Positions 1 through 7,528 of a stretch of 49,008 nucleotides of DNA are shown here, piece by piece. The DNA lies in NCBI GenBank assembly GCA_900751785.1, contig CAADSM010000096.1, positions 1-49,008 of the forward strand, read 5' to 3'. This DNA comes from Lachnospiraceae bacterium (GTDB taxonomy: Bacteria; Bacillota; Clostridia; Lachnospirales; Lachnospiraceae). Under the pieces are notes generated by a model that saw nothing but the letters and a program-made list of their open reading frames with translations, had not been told where the DNA came from and searched no databases. A program made the translations under genes and the position numbers. Numbering within the stretch: the first letter of the stretch is position 1; each line of letters starts with the position of its first letter.

Positions 1-97
1 ACAATGAGCGTCATGCTTTGAAGTTATGTTGAACCGCCGTATGCCGAACGGCATGTACGGTGGTGTGAGAGGGGAGAGAAAATCTCCCCTACTCGAT
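1..97 (+). mobile_element. Group II intron, 3' end (domains V and VI)
   Basis: This is the 3' terminus of a group II intron, and the rest, including any maturase gene, lies off the left edge. Domain V is at about 31-65: a long stem closed by a GAAC tetraloop, with a two-base bulge (GT) on the 3' side exactly five base pairs below the loop, the hallmark of this domain. Domain VI is at 67-94: GAG/CTC plus an eight-pair stem with a GAAAA loop and a single bulged A at position 91, the expected branch-point adenosine. The intron should end seven bases from that A, at AT (96-97), fitting the usual AY terminus. The TACTCGAT ending is common in Clostridial introns. Secondary structure was folded by eye. 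Confidence 0.85.
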
Positions 98-163
98 TAC
101 GGTGAGAAAAGGAAGAAAACCACTGTACCGCAGGATTACAAAATAATAGAGGGAAACCAATAA
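98..163 (+). pseudogene. Possible 3' exon remnant after the intron
   Basis: From the predicted 3' splice site a frame stays open for 21 codons and ends at TAA (161-163). The peptide is basic and hydrophilic (begins YGEKRKK, ends EGNQ). It could be the C-terminus of the gene that the intron entered, but a 21-codon frame is easily due to chance and I do not recognise the family. The next ~120 bases up to the RhuM-like ORF hold nothing I can support. Confidence 0.25.
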
Positions 164-288
164 AAGCAGAATTGACACCAGATATAATATAGGATAGAAT
201 GATGGAGAACACTTGTTCTTTGAATGGTTTTGAAAGCTGTGCGGTAATTTGTAATGATTAAAAGCTATTGAATTTGAAGGTGAAGAAT

Positions 289-663
289 ATGAAAAAGAAA
301 AAAGAGATATCGATAGTACGTTCTTCGGCAGCAGAATATTTAACATTTATTACTGCAACAGGAGAGAGTGATGTTAATGCTATATATTTTGATGAAAATG
401 TGTGGCTGACACAAAAAATGATGGGACTTCTTTACAATGTGGAAACTCATACGGTTAATTATCACTTGAACAAGATATTTGCTGATGGAGAATTAGATGA
501 GAATTCAGTTATTCGAAAATTTCGAATAACTGCTTCAGATGGGAAAAGCTATAACACAAATCATTATAATTTAAAAGCGATTATTGCTGTGGGAAATAAG
601 GTCGACTCTCCGAGAACGGAGCAGTTCCGAAAATGGGCGAATGGAATTGAAAAATTTTTGTGA
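289..663 (+). CDS. Truncated RhuM-family protein (N-terminal part)
   Basis: The 124-residue product matches the N-terminal half of RhuM-family proteins, recognised by VWLTQKMM, the helix-turn-helix-like segment that follows, FADGELDENSVIRKFR and the ASDGKSYNTNHYNL block. RhuM proteins are usually 300 or more residues long and are found in genomic islands; their biochemical role is unclear. Here the frame stops soon after FRKWANG, so the C-terminal half is missing and the gene is probably inactive. The ATG at 289 is chosen because a GAAGGTGAAG ribosome site lies just upstream. The longer frame from a TTG at 268 is less likely. Base composition is clearly more AT-rich than that of uvrB downstream, which fits acquired DNA. 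Confidence 0.7.
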   Translation: MKKKKEISIVRSSAAEYLTFITATGESDVNAIYFDENVWLTQKMMGLLYNVETHTVNYHLNKIFADGELDENSVIRKFRITASDGKSYNTNHYNLKAIIAVGNKVDSPRTEQFRKWANGIEKFL

Positions 664-751
664 TTTTTTAGAGCTTATGCCTGATGATGAAAATATCATA
701 TTATCAGATGATGACGTAGAAGAGCCCAATGGAGGAGTATTCAAAAATTAG
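662..751 (+). pseudogene. Frameshifted coding remnant
   Basis: Directly after the RhuM-like stop, the +2 frame continues open for 29 codons to TAG (749-751), with an acidic peptide containing ELMPDDEN and SDDDVEEPNGG. There is no start codon with a ribosome site at the junction. It reads like the C-terminal tail of some protein, either the shifted end of the RhuM gene or a fragment of another deleted gene. I cannot name the family. Confidence 0.3.
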
Positions 752-816
752 TTTTATTTGGTTTATGTTCAAATGACAATATGGAAAGCATATTCTGGTT
801 TCTTCGAGAGATTCAA

Positions 817-839
817 TTGGGGAAACGCTGTTTCCCCAA
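817..839 (+). other. Perfect 10-bp hairpin
   Basis: TTGGGGAAAC (817-826) and GTTTCCCCAA (830-839) form a perfect ten-pair stem with a three-base GCT loop. No T-run follows, so it is not a normal intrinsic terminator. It sits between two gene remnants and may be a leftover of a mobile element or a folded transcript end. Confidence 0.5.
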
Positions 840-886
840 TCTGAAAAATAAGAAACATATTTTTATTGAGTATAAAGGAGATTGCA

Positions 887-955
887 ATGAACAACAAGGG
901 AAATGAGCTTGTTTTATATCATGGAAGTCCTGATAAACAAATTGTAGAAAAGTAA
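887..955 (+). pseudogene. DUF3990-like protein, N-terminal remnant
   Basis: A good ribosome site (AAAGGAG) precedes an ATG that opens a frame of only 22 codons. It contains LVLYHGSPDKQIV, which matches the start of DUF3990 proteins, where a longer conserved domain normally follows. That domain is absent here because the frame stops at 953-955. The translation signals are intact but the body of the gene is gone, as after an internal deletion that joined this start to the next remnant. Confidence 0.5.
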
Positions 956-1062
956 CAGGAAAATCAAAAACTACGGTGTTCAGATATTTGCAGCGGCTTA
1001 TAGAATTAGATGTTATAAAAAGTGAAGGCGATTCAGTATCTACGGTTTATAGAAGAAAATAA
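952..1062 (+). pseudogene. Winged-helix domain, C-terminal remnant
   Basis: A 36-codon open frame overlapping the previous remnant reads VTGKSKTTVFRYLQRLIELD and ends YRRK before TAA (1060-1062). This is the pattern of a winged helix-turn-helix, as found at the C-terminus of AlbA_2/AAA_4-type ATP-binding regulators and some Fic proteins. No start codon is available, so it is the tail of a deleted gene. The exact parent family is uncertain. Confidence 0.45.
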
Positions 1063-1066
1063 TACA

Positions 1067-1097
1067 TTTTTGGAACGCTTTTGGAACGCTTTTGAAA
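1067..1097 (+). repeat. Short tandem repeat, 12-base unit
   Basis: A unit of TTTTGGAACGC with one variable T occurs twice in tandem and is followed by a third, degenerate copy (TTTTGAAAC). The array is about 31 bases long, just after the winged-helix remnant. No function is evident, and it may be the decayed end of that coding region. Confidence 0.5.
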
Positions 1098-1117
1098 CAT
1101 TGCGGATAAAAAAGAAG

Positions 1118-1136
1118 ATATTCTAAAATAGAATAT
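1118..1136 (+). other. AT-rich palindrome
   Basis: ATATTCTA (1118-1125) and TAGAATAT (1129-1136) are perfect inverted repeats separated by AAA. This could be a protein-binding dyad or a weak hairpin. There is no T-tract for a terminator. Confidence 0.45.
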
Positions 1137-1157
1137 TCACGTCAATACTTTGTATTA

Positions 1158-1300
1158 CGTTACGACTAATATTTTGTGACTTTTCGTGAACAAATTGTGA
1201 AAAGTCCAATATAAGGTAGTATCATTTTCTGATTTTGACATTTTCGTTACGAATGAATTTTTTGAGGGTGGCTGATATTGAACGTATCAAAAGTCACAAA
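1158..1300 (+). promoter_or_regulatory. uvrB upstream region with nested dyads
   Basis: The leader of uvrB carries several related symmetric elements. TTTGTGACTTTT (1173-1184) is the exact reverse complement of AAAAGTCACAAA (1289-1300). GACTTTTC (1178-1185) is mirrored by GAAAAGTC (1199-1206). The octamer CGTTACGA occurs at 1158-1165 and 1245-1252, the second inside the near-palindrome TTCGTTACGAA. A possible -35 TTGACA lies at 1235-1240, but no good -10 stands 17 bases downstream. I looked for a LexA box of the GAAC-N4-GTTC type and did not find a clean one. The last arm overlaps the sequence next to the uvrB ribosome site. Confidence 0.4.
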
Positions 1301-1314
1301 GGAGAGATTTTGCT

Positions 1315-3300
1315 ATGGATAAATTCGTTTTAAAGGCCCCGTATCAGCCCACAGGCGATCAGCCGCAGGCGATCGAGGCGCTTGTAAAAGGGTTCAAGGA
1401 AGGCAATCAATGCCAGACTTTACTAGGGGTTACGGGTTCTGGTAAGACTTTCACAATGGCCAACGTGATCCAAGCATTGAACAAGCCTACGCTTGTCATT
1501 GCTCATAATAAAACACTGGCCGCTCAGTTGTACGGAGAATTCAAGGAGATGTTCCCTGATAACGCAGTGGAATATTTTGTCTCCTACTACGATTACTACC
1601 AGCCGGAGGCATACGTCCCCTCCTCCGATACCTACATCGCCAAGGACTCCGCCATCAACGATGAGATCGACAAGCTGCGGCTCTCGGCGACCATGGCGCT
1701 GACCGAGCGCCGCGACGTGATCATTGTTGCCAGTGTATCCTGTATCTACGGTCTGGGAAACCCGGTGGACTACCAGAACATGGTGATCTCCCTGCGCCCG
1801 GGCATGAACAAGGACAGAGATGAAGTGATCCATAAGCTGATCGAGATCCAGTATGATCGGAATGACATGGATTTCCACCGAGGCACATTCCGTGTGCGGG
1901 GCGATGTCATCGAGATCATACCGGCTTATGAGAGCGATACTGCGGTGCGGATCGAGTTTTTTGGGGATGAAGTGGACCGCATTACGGAGATTGATATCCT
2001 GACAGGGGAGATCAAAGATGAACTTAAGCACGTGGCGATCTTTCCAGCTTCCCACTATGTGGTCGACAAAGAAAATATCGGAAGGGCTATCCGGGATATA
2101 GAGGAAGAACTGGACGAGCGGGTAAAAGAATTTAAGCGCCAGGACAAACTGCTGGAAGCGCAGAGGATCGCAGAGCGGACGAATTTTGATATAGAGATGC
2201 TCAAAGAGACCGGGTTCTGCTCAGGGATAGAGAATTATTCACGGCATCTGGCGGGGCTGGCCCCCGGTCAGCCGCCGTATACGCTGATCGATTATTTCCC
2301 GGATGATTTCATTATGATGATCGACGAGTCCCACAAGACGATCCCGCAGATCGGCGGCATGTATCACGGAGATCAGTCCAGAAAAAGCACGCTGGTCGAC
2401 TATGGTTTCCGCCTCCCATCTGCAAAGGATAACCGCCCCTTGAATTTTGAAGAGTTTGAGAGTAAGATTAATCAGGTCTTGTTTGTCTCGGCGACACCGG
2501 GACCTTATGAGGAAGAACATGAGCTTCTCCGGGCTGAGCAGGTCATCCGTCCGACGGGACTTCTCGATCCGGAGGTAGAAGTGCGCCCTGTAGAGGGACA
2601 GATCGACGATCTGATCGGGGAAGTGAACAGAGAAGTCGCGAAGAAAAATAAAGTTCTTGTGACTACGCTGACGAAGCGCATGGCGGAAGACCTTACAGAT
2701 TATATGCGTGAAGTCGGGATCCGGGTAAAATACCTCCATTCGGACGTTGATACGCTGGAGAGGACCGAGATCATACGCGATATGCGCCTGGACGCATTTG
2801 ACGTTCTTGTCGGGATCAACCTACTGCGTGAAGGTCTCGATATCCCGGAGATCACATTGGTGGCAATCCTGGATGCAGATAAGGAAGGCTTCCTGCGTTC
2901 CGAGACGTCGCTGATCCAGACGATCGGGCGTGCGGCGCGCAATGCCGAGGGACATGTTATCATGTACGCGGATGATATTACGGAGTCGATGCAGAAGGCA
3001 ATTGATGAGACTAAGCGGCGCCGCGAGATCCAGATGAAGTATAATGAAGAACACGGCATTACGCCGAAGACGATCCAGAAGTCAGTCCGTGACCTGATCA
3101 GTATATCGAAGAAGGTGGCGGCAGAAGAGCTGCGCATGGAAAAAGATCCGGAATCCATGAGCAGGAAAGAGCTTGAGAAGCTGACAGCAGATCTGACAAA
3201 GCAGATGAAGAAAGCGGCGGCGGAGCTGAATTTCGAGGCGGCAGCAGAGCTGCGTGATAAGCTGATTGACCTGAAGAAAATGCTGAACGATATGGATTGA
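1315..3300 (+). CDS. uvrB: UvrABC system protein B (excinuclease subunit)
   Basis: UvrB is the damage-verifying helicase-like subunit of nucleotide excision repair; it takes DNA from UvrA and recruits UvrC. The 661-residue length is normal. Visible features are Walker A GVTGSGKT (38-45), the beta-hairpin region rich in tyrosines ([13 protein letters not shown], about 92-105) that probes the damaged strand, the helicase motif DESHK (about 337), helicase motif VI around QTIGRAARN, and a C-terminal UVR motif ([13 protein letters not shown], about 637-650) that contacts UvrC. The ATG follows GGAGAG at a good distance. It is followed after 29 bases by uvrA, so the two are probably co-transcribed. 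Confidence 0.98.
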   Translation: MDKFVLKAPYQPTGDQPQAIEALVKGFKEGNQCQTLLGVTGSGKTFTMANVIQALNKPTLVIAHNKTLAAQLYGEFKEMFPDNAVEYFVSYYDYYQPEAYVPSSDTYIAKDSAINDEIDKLRLSATMALTERRDVIIVASVSCIYGLGNPVDYQNMVISLRPGMNKDRDEVIHKLIEIQYDRNDMDFHRGTFRVRGDVIEIIPAYESDTAVRIEFFGDEVDRITEIDILTGEIKDELKHVAIFPASHYVVDKENIGRAIRDIEEELDERVKEFKRQDKLLEAQRIAERTNFDIEMLKETGFCSGIENYSRHLAGLAPGQPPYTLIDYFPDDFIMMIDESHKTIPQIGGMYHGDQSRKSTLVDYGFRLPSAKDNRPLNFEEFESKINQVLFVSATPGPYEEEHELLRAEQVIRPTGLLDPEVEVRPVEGQIDDLIGEVNREVAKKNKVLVTTLTKRMAEDLTDYMREVGIRVKYLHSDVDTLERTEIIRDMRLDAFDVLVGINLLREGLDIPEITLVAILDADKEGFLRSETSLIQTIGRAARNAEGHVIMYADDITESMQKAIDETKRRREIQMKYNEEHGITPKTIQKSVRDLISISKKVAAEELRMEKDPESMSRKELEKLTADLTKQMKKAAAELNFEAAAELRDKLIDLKKMLNDMD

Positions 3301-3329
3301 TATAAGACACTGTTAAGGAAGGATACACA

Positions 3330-6176
3330 ATGGGAAAGAAAATGGACGCCAGGCAGTATATTAAAATACGAGGGGCAAATGAAAATAATCTGAAAAACAT
3401 AGATGTGGACATTCCGAGAAATGAGCTTGTAGTCCTCACAGGGCTGAGTGGTTCGGGAAAATCTTCTCTTGCCTTTGATACGATCTATGCAGAGGGACAG
3501 AGAAGATATATGGAATCGCTGTCTTCCTATGCGAGACAGTTTCTCGGACAGATGGAAAAACCGGACGTTGAGAGTATCGAAGGCCTTTCTCCGGCAATCT
3601 CTATCGATCAGAAGTCTACGAACCACAATCCCAGATCAACTGTAGGAACCGTAACGGAGATCTATGACTATTTCCGCCTTCTTTATGCGAGAACCGGGAT
3701 TCCTCACTGTCCGAAATGCGGGCGGGAGATACGGAAGCAGACGGTGGATCAGATGGTGGATCAGATTATGTCGCTCCCGGAGCGGACGAGGATACAGCTT
3801 CTCGCGCCGGTAGTACGCGGACGGAAGGGTACACATGCAAAGCTGTTTGACCGTGCGAAAAAGAGCGGTTATGTGCGTGTGCGTGTAGATGGAAGCCTGT
3901 ACGAACTGTCAGAAGAGATCACTCTGGACAAAAATATCAAGCACAATATTGAGATCGTTGTGGACAGGCTTGTCGTAAAACCGGGGATCGAGAAGCGTCT
4001 GACGGATTCTGTAGAGAGCGTCCTTCATCTGGCAGAGGGACTTCTTGTGGTGGACATCATCGGCGGCGAGCCGATGAACTTCAGCCAGAGCTTTTCCTGT
4101 CCGGACTGCGGGATCAGCATCGAGGAGATCGAGCCGAGGAGTTTCTCTTTCAACAATCCCTTCGGCGCCTGCCCGGAGTGCTTCGGGCTCGGATATAAGA
4201 TGGAGTTTGCAGAAGAGCTGATGATACCGGATCCGTCTCTTTCCATCAACCAGGGCGCGATCGCGGTGCTGGGATGGCAGTCCTGTACGGACAAGTCTAG
4301 CTTTACCCACGCCATTCTTGAGGCTCTGTGCAGGGAATACAAATTCGACCTGGATACACCGTTTGAGGAATATCCGAAGAAGATCCATGATGTGATCATC
4401 CACGGGACGAACGGGAAGAGTGTGAAAGTCTTTTACAAAGGGCAGCGTGGCGAGGGTGTTTACGACATTGCCTTTGAAGGGCTGATCAAAAATGTGGAGC
4501 GGAGATACCGTGAAACAGGATCCGAGACAGTGAAGGCGGAATATGAGACATTTATGAATATCACACCCTGCTCTGCCTGCAAGGGGCAGCGCCTGAAGCC
4601 GGGAGCCCTTGCGGTGACAGTAGGGGATAAGAATATTGCAGAGCTGACTGCACTGTCGATAGACAGGCTGCAGCAGTTCCTGGATGATCTGGAGCTGACC
4701 CAGACACAGATGATGATCGGGGGACAGATCTTAAAAGAAATCAAGGCCAGGATACAGTTCCTGATGGATGTGGGGCTGGATTACCTGACACTTGCCAGGG
4801 CAACGGCTTCGCTCTCCGGCGGTGAGGCACAGCGGATCAGGCTGGCCACGCAGATCGGCTCCGGTCTGGTGGGAGTGGCTTACATCCTGGATGAGCCCAG
4901 TATCGGCCTTCACCAGAGGGATAATGATAAGCTCCTGGCAACGCTGAAGCATCTCCGCGATCTTGGAAATACGCTGATCGTCGTGGAGCATGATGAGGAC
5001 ACGATGCTGGCGGCAGATTATATCGTTGATATCGGTCCCGGCGCGGGAGAGCACGGCGGGGAAGTAGTAGCTGTCGGGAATGCCCAGGAGATCATGGAGA
5101 ATCCGAAATCTATCACAGGCGCATATCTGAGCGGAAAGATCAAGATCCCGGTTCCGGAAGAGCGGAGAAAGCCGTCCGGCTTCCTCAAAGTAGTGGGAGC
5201 GGCAGAGAATAATCTGAAAAATATTGATGTGAAATTCCCCCTTGGTGTCATGACCTGTGTGACAGGAGTTTCCGGTTCCGGAAAGAGCTCTCTTGTCAAC
5301 GAGATACTGTATAAGAGGCTGGCTCATGATCTGAACCGGGCGCGGACAATTCCCGGAAAACATAAGCGGATCGAAGGTCTTGACCAGGTAGATAAAGTGA
5401 TCAATATCGACCAGTCACCGATCGGGCGGACGCCCCGTTCCAATCCGGCAACATATACCGGTGTCTTCGACCTTATCCGTGATCTGTTTGCGGCGACTCC
5501 GGATGCAAAAGCGCGGGGATATAAAAAAGGAAGGTTCAGCTTTAACGTCAAAGGAGGACGCTGCGAGGCGTGTGCCGGTGATGGGATCCTGAAGATCGAG
5601 ATGCATTTCCTGCCAGATGTTTATGTGCCCTGTGAGGTCTGCGGCGGGAAACGATACAATCGAGAGACGCTCGAAGTGAAATATAAAGGGAAGACCATTT
5701 ATGATGTATTAAACATGACAGTGGAGGAGGCGCTGGAGTTCTTTGCCCATGTGCCGAGCATCCGCAGGAAGATGGAGACGCTCTACGATGTGGGACTCTC
5801 CTATATTCGGCTTGGACAGCCCTCTACAGAGCTGTCCGGAGGTGAGGCACAGAGGATCAAGCTTGCCGCGGAACTGAGCAAGCGGAGCACAGGGAAGACA
5901 GTGTATATTCTGGATGAACCGACTACCGGCCTCCATTTTGCAGACGTTCACAAGCTCACAGAGATCCTGCGCAGACTTGCGGGAGACGGTAATACGGTGA
6001 TCGTGATCGAGCACAATCTGGATGTGATCAAGACAGCAGATTACATCATCGACATCGGTCCGGAGGGCGGAGATAAGGGCGGTACGATCGTCGCATGCGG
6101 CACTCCGGAGGACATTGCGCGAAATGAAAAATCGTATACCGGAAAGTATATTGATCTAATCCTTAAGAAAAAATAA
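3330..6176 (+). CDS. uvrA: UvrABC system protein A (excinuclease ATPase)
   Basis: UvrA is the dimeric ABC-type ATPase that finds bulky DNA lesions and loads UvrB. The 948 residues show both ATPase halves: Walker [10 protein letters not shown] (38-46) and GVSGSGKSS (about 645), and ABC signatures SLSGGEAQR (about 493) and ELSGGEAQR (about 834). Zinc modules are seen at CPKC (~128), CPDCG...CPEC (~257-284) and CEAC...CEVC (~745-771). The start at 3330 follows AAGGAAGG; a second in-frame ATG at 3342 is possible. Pairing with uvrB is the common arrangement. Confidence 0.98.
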   Translation: MGKKMDARQYIKIRGANENNLKNIDVDIPRNELVVLTGLSGSGKSSLAFDTIYAEGQRRYMESLSSYARQFLGQMEKPDVESIEGLSPAISIDQKSTNHNPRSTVGTVTEIYDYFRLLYARTGIPHCPKCGREIRKQTVDQMVDQIMSLPERTRIQLLAPVVRGRKGTHAKLFDRAKKSGYVRVRVDGSLYELSEEITLDKNIKHNIEIVVDRLVVKPGIEKRLTDSVESVLHLAEGLLVVDIIGGEPMNFSQSFSCPDCGISIEEIEPRSFSFNNPFGACPECFGLGYKMEFAEELMIPDPSLSINQGAIAVLGWQSCTDKSSFTHAILEALCREYKFDLDTPFEEYPKKIHDVIIHGTNGKSVKVFYKGQRGEGVYDIAFEGLIKNVERRYRETGSETVKAEYETFMNITPCSACKGQRLKPGALAVTVGDKNIAELTALSIDRLQQFLDDLELTQTQMMIGGQILKEIKARIQFLMDVGLDYLTLARATASLSGGEAQRIRLATQIGSGLVGVAYILDEPSIGLHQRDNDKLLATLKHLRDLGNTLIVVEHDEDTMLAADYIVDIGPGAGEHGGEVVAVGNAQEIMENPKSITGAYLSGKIKIPVPEERRKPSGFLKVVGAAENNLKNIDVKFPLGVMTCVTGVSGSGKSSLVNEILYKRLAHDLNRARTIPGKHKRIEGLDQVDKVINIDQSPIGRTPRSNPATYTGVFDLIRDLFAATPDAKARGYKKGRFSFNVKGGRCEACAGDGILKIEMHFLPDVYVPCEVCGGKRYNRETLEVKYKGKTIYDVLNMTVEEALEFFAHVPSIRRKMETLYDVGLSYIRLGQPSTELSGGEAQRIKLAAELSKRSTGKTVYILDEPTTGLHFADVHKLTEILRRLAGDGNTVIVIEHNLDVIKTADYIIDIGPEGGDKGGTIVACGTPEDIARNEKSYTGKYIDLILKKK

Positions 6177-6191
6177 AAATAAAAAAAGGGG

Positions 6192-6220
6192 TTTCCATTT
6201 TTTTAAAAGTCTATTATACT
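6192..6220 (+). promoter_or_regulatory. Candidate sigma-A promoter for mreB
   Basis: TTTCCA (6192-6197) and TATACT (6215-6220) are 17 bases apart. The -10 matches consensus at five of six positions and the -35 at four. It lies in the gap after uvrA, just past an A-rich/T-rich stretch (6180-6205) that may weakly terminate the uvrBA transcript. Confidence 0.5.
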
Positions 6221-6224
6221 AGTG

Positions 6225-6400
6225 ATGCGGACAGCGAAGTGGAAGTCCTTTCCAGTCCGCTTTACAGAAAAAGATGAATCCCTATGGGGAGAATGATACA
6301 TGATTTCCGGCGCGCAGCAATGTCGTGCCGGAAATGGTTTGCAGGACAGGCAGCCGGAAATGATGCCTGCCGGCAGACGATTCAGGGTAAGGGTATAAAG
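6225..6400 (+). other. Structured 5' leader of mreB
   Basis: The ~200-base leader contains a series of hairpins. GCGGAC (6226-6231) pairs with GTCCGC (6256-6261) and encloses TGGAA/TTCCA. TTTCCGGC (6304-6311) pairs perfectly with GCCGGAAA (6327-6334). A third stem uses GGCAG and CTGCC between about 6349 and 6373. The decamer GCCGGAAATG occurs twice (about 6327 and 6353), so alternative pairings are possible. I do not recognise a known riboswitch. The region also lies in an open frame continuous with mreB, but the proper ribosome site is further down. Confidence 0.4.
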
Positions 6401-6421
6401 AGTTTGGAAGGGAGAGTTAAT

Positions 6422-7411
6422 ATGTCTGTAGATCTTGGGATAGATTTGGGAACCGCCAGTGTACTGGTGTACGTCAAAGGAAAAGGAGTCGTATTAAAAG
6501 AGCCCTCGGTAGTTGCTTTTGACCGCGATACGAATGTGATCAAGGCGATCGGAGAAGAGGCCAGGCTGATGCTGGGGAGGACGCCGGGCAATATTGTGGC
6601 AGTGCGTCCGCTGCGGCAGGGAGTTATTTCTGATTATACAGTGACGGAAAAGATGATCAAATATTTTGTGCAGAAAGCGCTTGGAAAGCGGACTTTTAAG
6701 AAGCCGCGCATCAGCATCTGCGTGCCGAGCGGAGTGACAGAAGTTGAGAAAAAAGCTGTGGAAGAAGCGACTTTTGCTGCTGGAGCGAGGGAAGTTCACC
6801 TGATCGAGGAGCCTGTTGCTGCTGCGATCGGTGCGGGGATCGATATTTCCAAGGCGTGTGGAAATATGATCGTTGATATCGGAGGCGGAACCGCGGACAT
6901 TGCCGTCATTTCGCTTGGAGGCACTGTTGTCAACACGTCGATCAAAGTTGCGGGAGATGATTTTGACGAGGCGATCGTCCGTTATATGAGAAAGAAACAC
7001 AATCTTCTGATCGGAGAGCGCACAGCAGAAGACATCAAGATCAAGATCGGAACCACATATCCTCTCGTAGAGGAGGAGACGATGGAAGTGCGTGGGCGAA
7101 ATCTTGTGACAGGACTTCCGAAGACAGTCACCGTGACTTCGTCCGAGACAGAAGAGGCTTTGAGGGAAGCCACCAGTCAGATCGTGGAAGCGGTCATTTC
7201 CGTGCTGGAGCAGACTCCGCCGGAGCTTTCGGCAGATATTCTGGACAGAGGGATTGTCCTGACCGGAGGCGGTGCAATGCTCCGTGGACTGGAGGAACTG
7301 ATCGAGGAGAAGACCGGTATCAATACAATGACGGCAGAAGATCCGATGAAAGTCGTAGCGATCGGGACAGGACAGTTCGTAGAATTTATGAGCGGAAGAA
7401 AAGATTTTTAG
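6422..7411 (+). CDS. mreB: Rod shape-determining protein MreB (actin homologue)
   Basis: MreB forms membrane-bound filaments that direct the wall-elongation machinery. The 329-residue length fits MreB/Mbl. Actin-fold motifs are visible: LGIDLGTASVLVY near the N-terminus (phosphate 1), DIGGGTADIAVISLGG (phosphate 2) and LTGGGAMLRGLEE (adenosine site). The ATG at 6422 is chosen because AAGGGAGAG sits just before it and the conserved family N-terminus begins there. The frame is open back to 6284, but that region has no good ribosome site and folds into hairpins. No mreC or mreD follows, so it could be the stand-alone Mbl/MreBH-type paralogue. Confidence 0.93.
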   Translation: MSVDLGIDLGTASVLVYVKGKGVVLKEPSVVAFDRDTNVIKAIGEEARLMLGRTPGNIVAVRPLRQGVISDYTVTEKMIKYFVQKALGKRTFKKPRISICVPSGVTEVEKKAVEEATFAAGAREVHLIEEPVAAAIGAGIDISKACGNMIVDIGGGTADIAVISLGGTVVNTSIKVAGDDFDEAIVRYMRKKHNLLIGERTAEDIKIKIGTTYPLVEEETMEVRGRNLVTGLPKTVTVTSSETEEALREATSQIVEAVISVLEQTPPELSADILDRGIVLTGGGAMLRGLEELIEEKTGINTMTAEDPMKVVAIGTGQFVEFMSGRKDF

Positions 7412-7453
7412 ATGCCGTCTATACTATAAGGGAACAGAGAAGCTGATTGGACA

Positions 7454-7484
7454 GGGGTGTGCATGTGAAACGCACCCCTTTTCT
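7454..7484 (+). terminator. Intrinsic terminator after mreB
   Basis: GGGGTGTG (7454-7461) pairs with CGCACCCC (7471-7478) with one G-U pair and a nine-base loop, followed directly by TTTTCT. This separates mreB from recD2. Confidence 0.85.
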
Positions 7485-7528
7485 GTTGTCGGCTTAGGTC
7501 TGAAGTATGCAGAGAGAAGGGGAAAACA

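Noticed and set aside
1100..1314. LexA/SOS box upstream of uvrB
   Set aside because: No GAAC-N4-GTTC type palindrome is present; GAAC occurs but without the matching half.
2700..3626. 308-residue minus-strand ORF across the uvrB-uvrA junction
   Set aside because: Serine/arginine-rich shadow running through two clear genes on the other strand.
6284..6421. N-terminal extension of mreB by 46 codons
   Set aside because: No ribosome site at 6284, sequence unlike MreB N-termini, and the region folds as a leader; the start at 6422 has a strong site.
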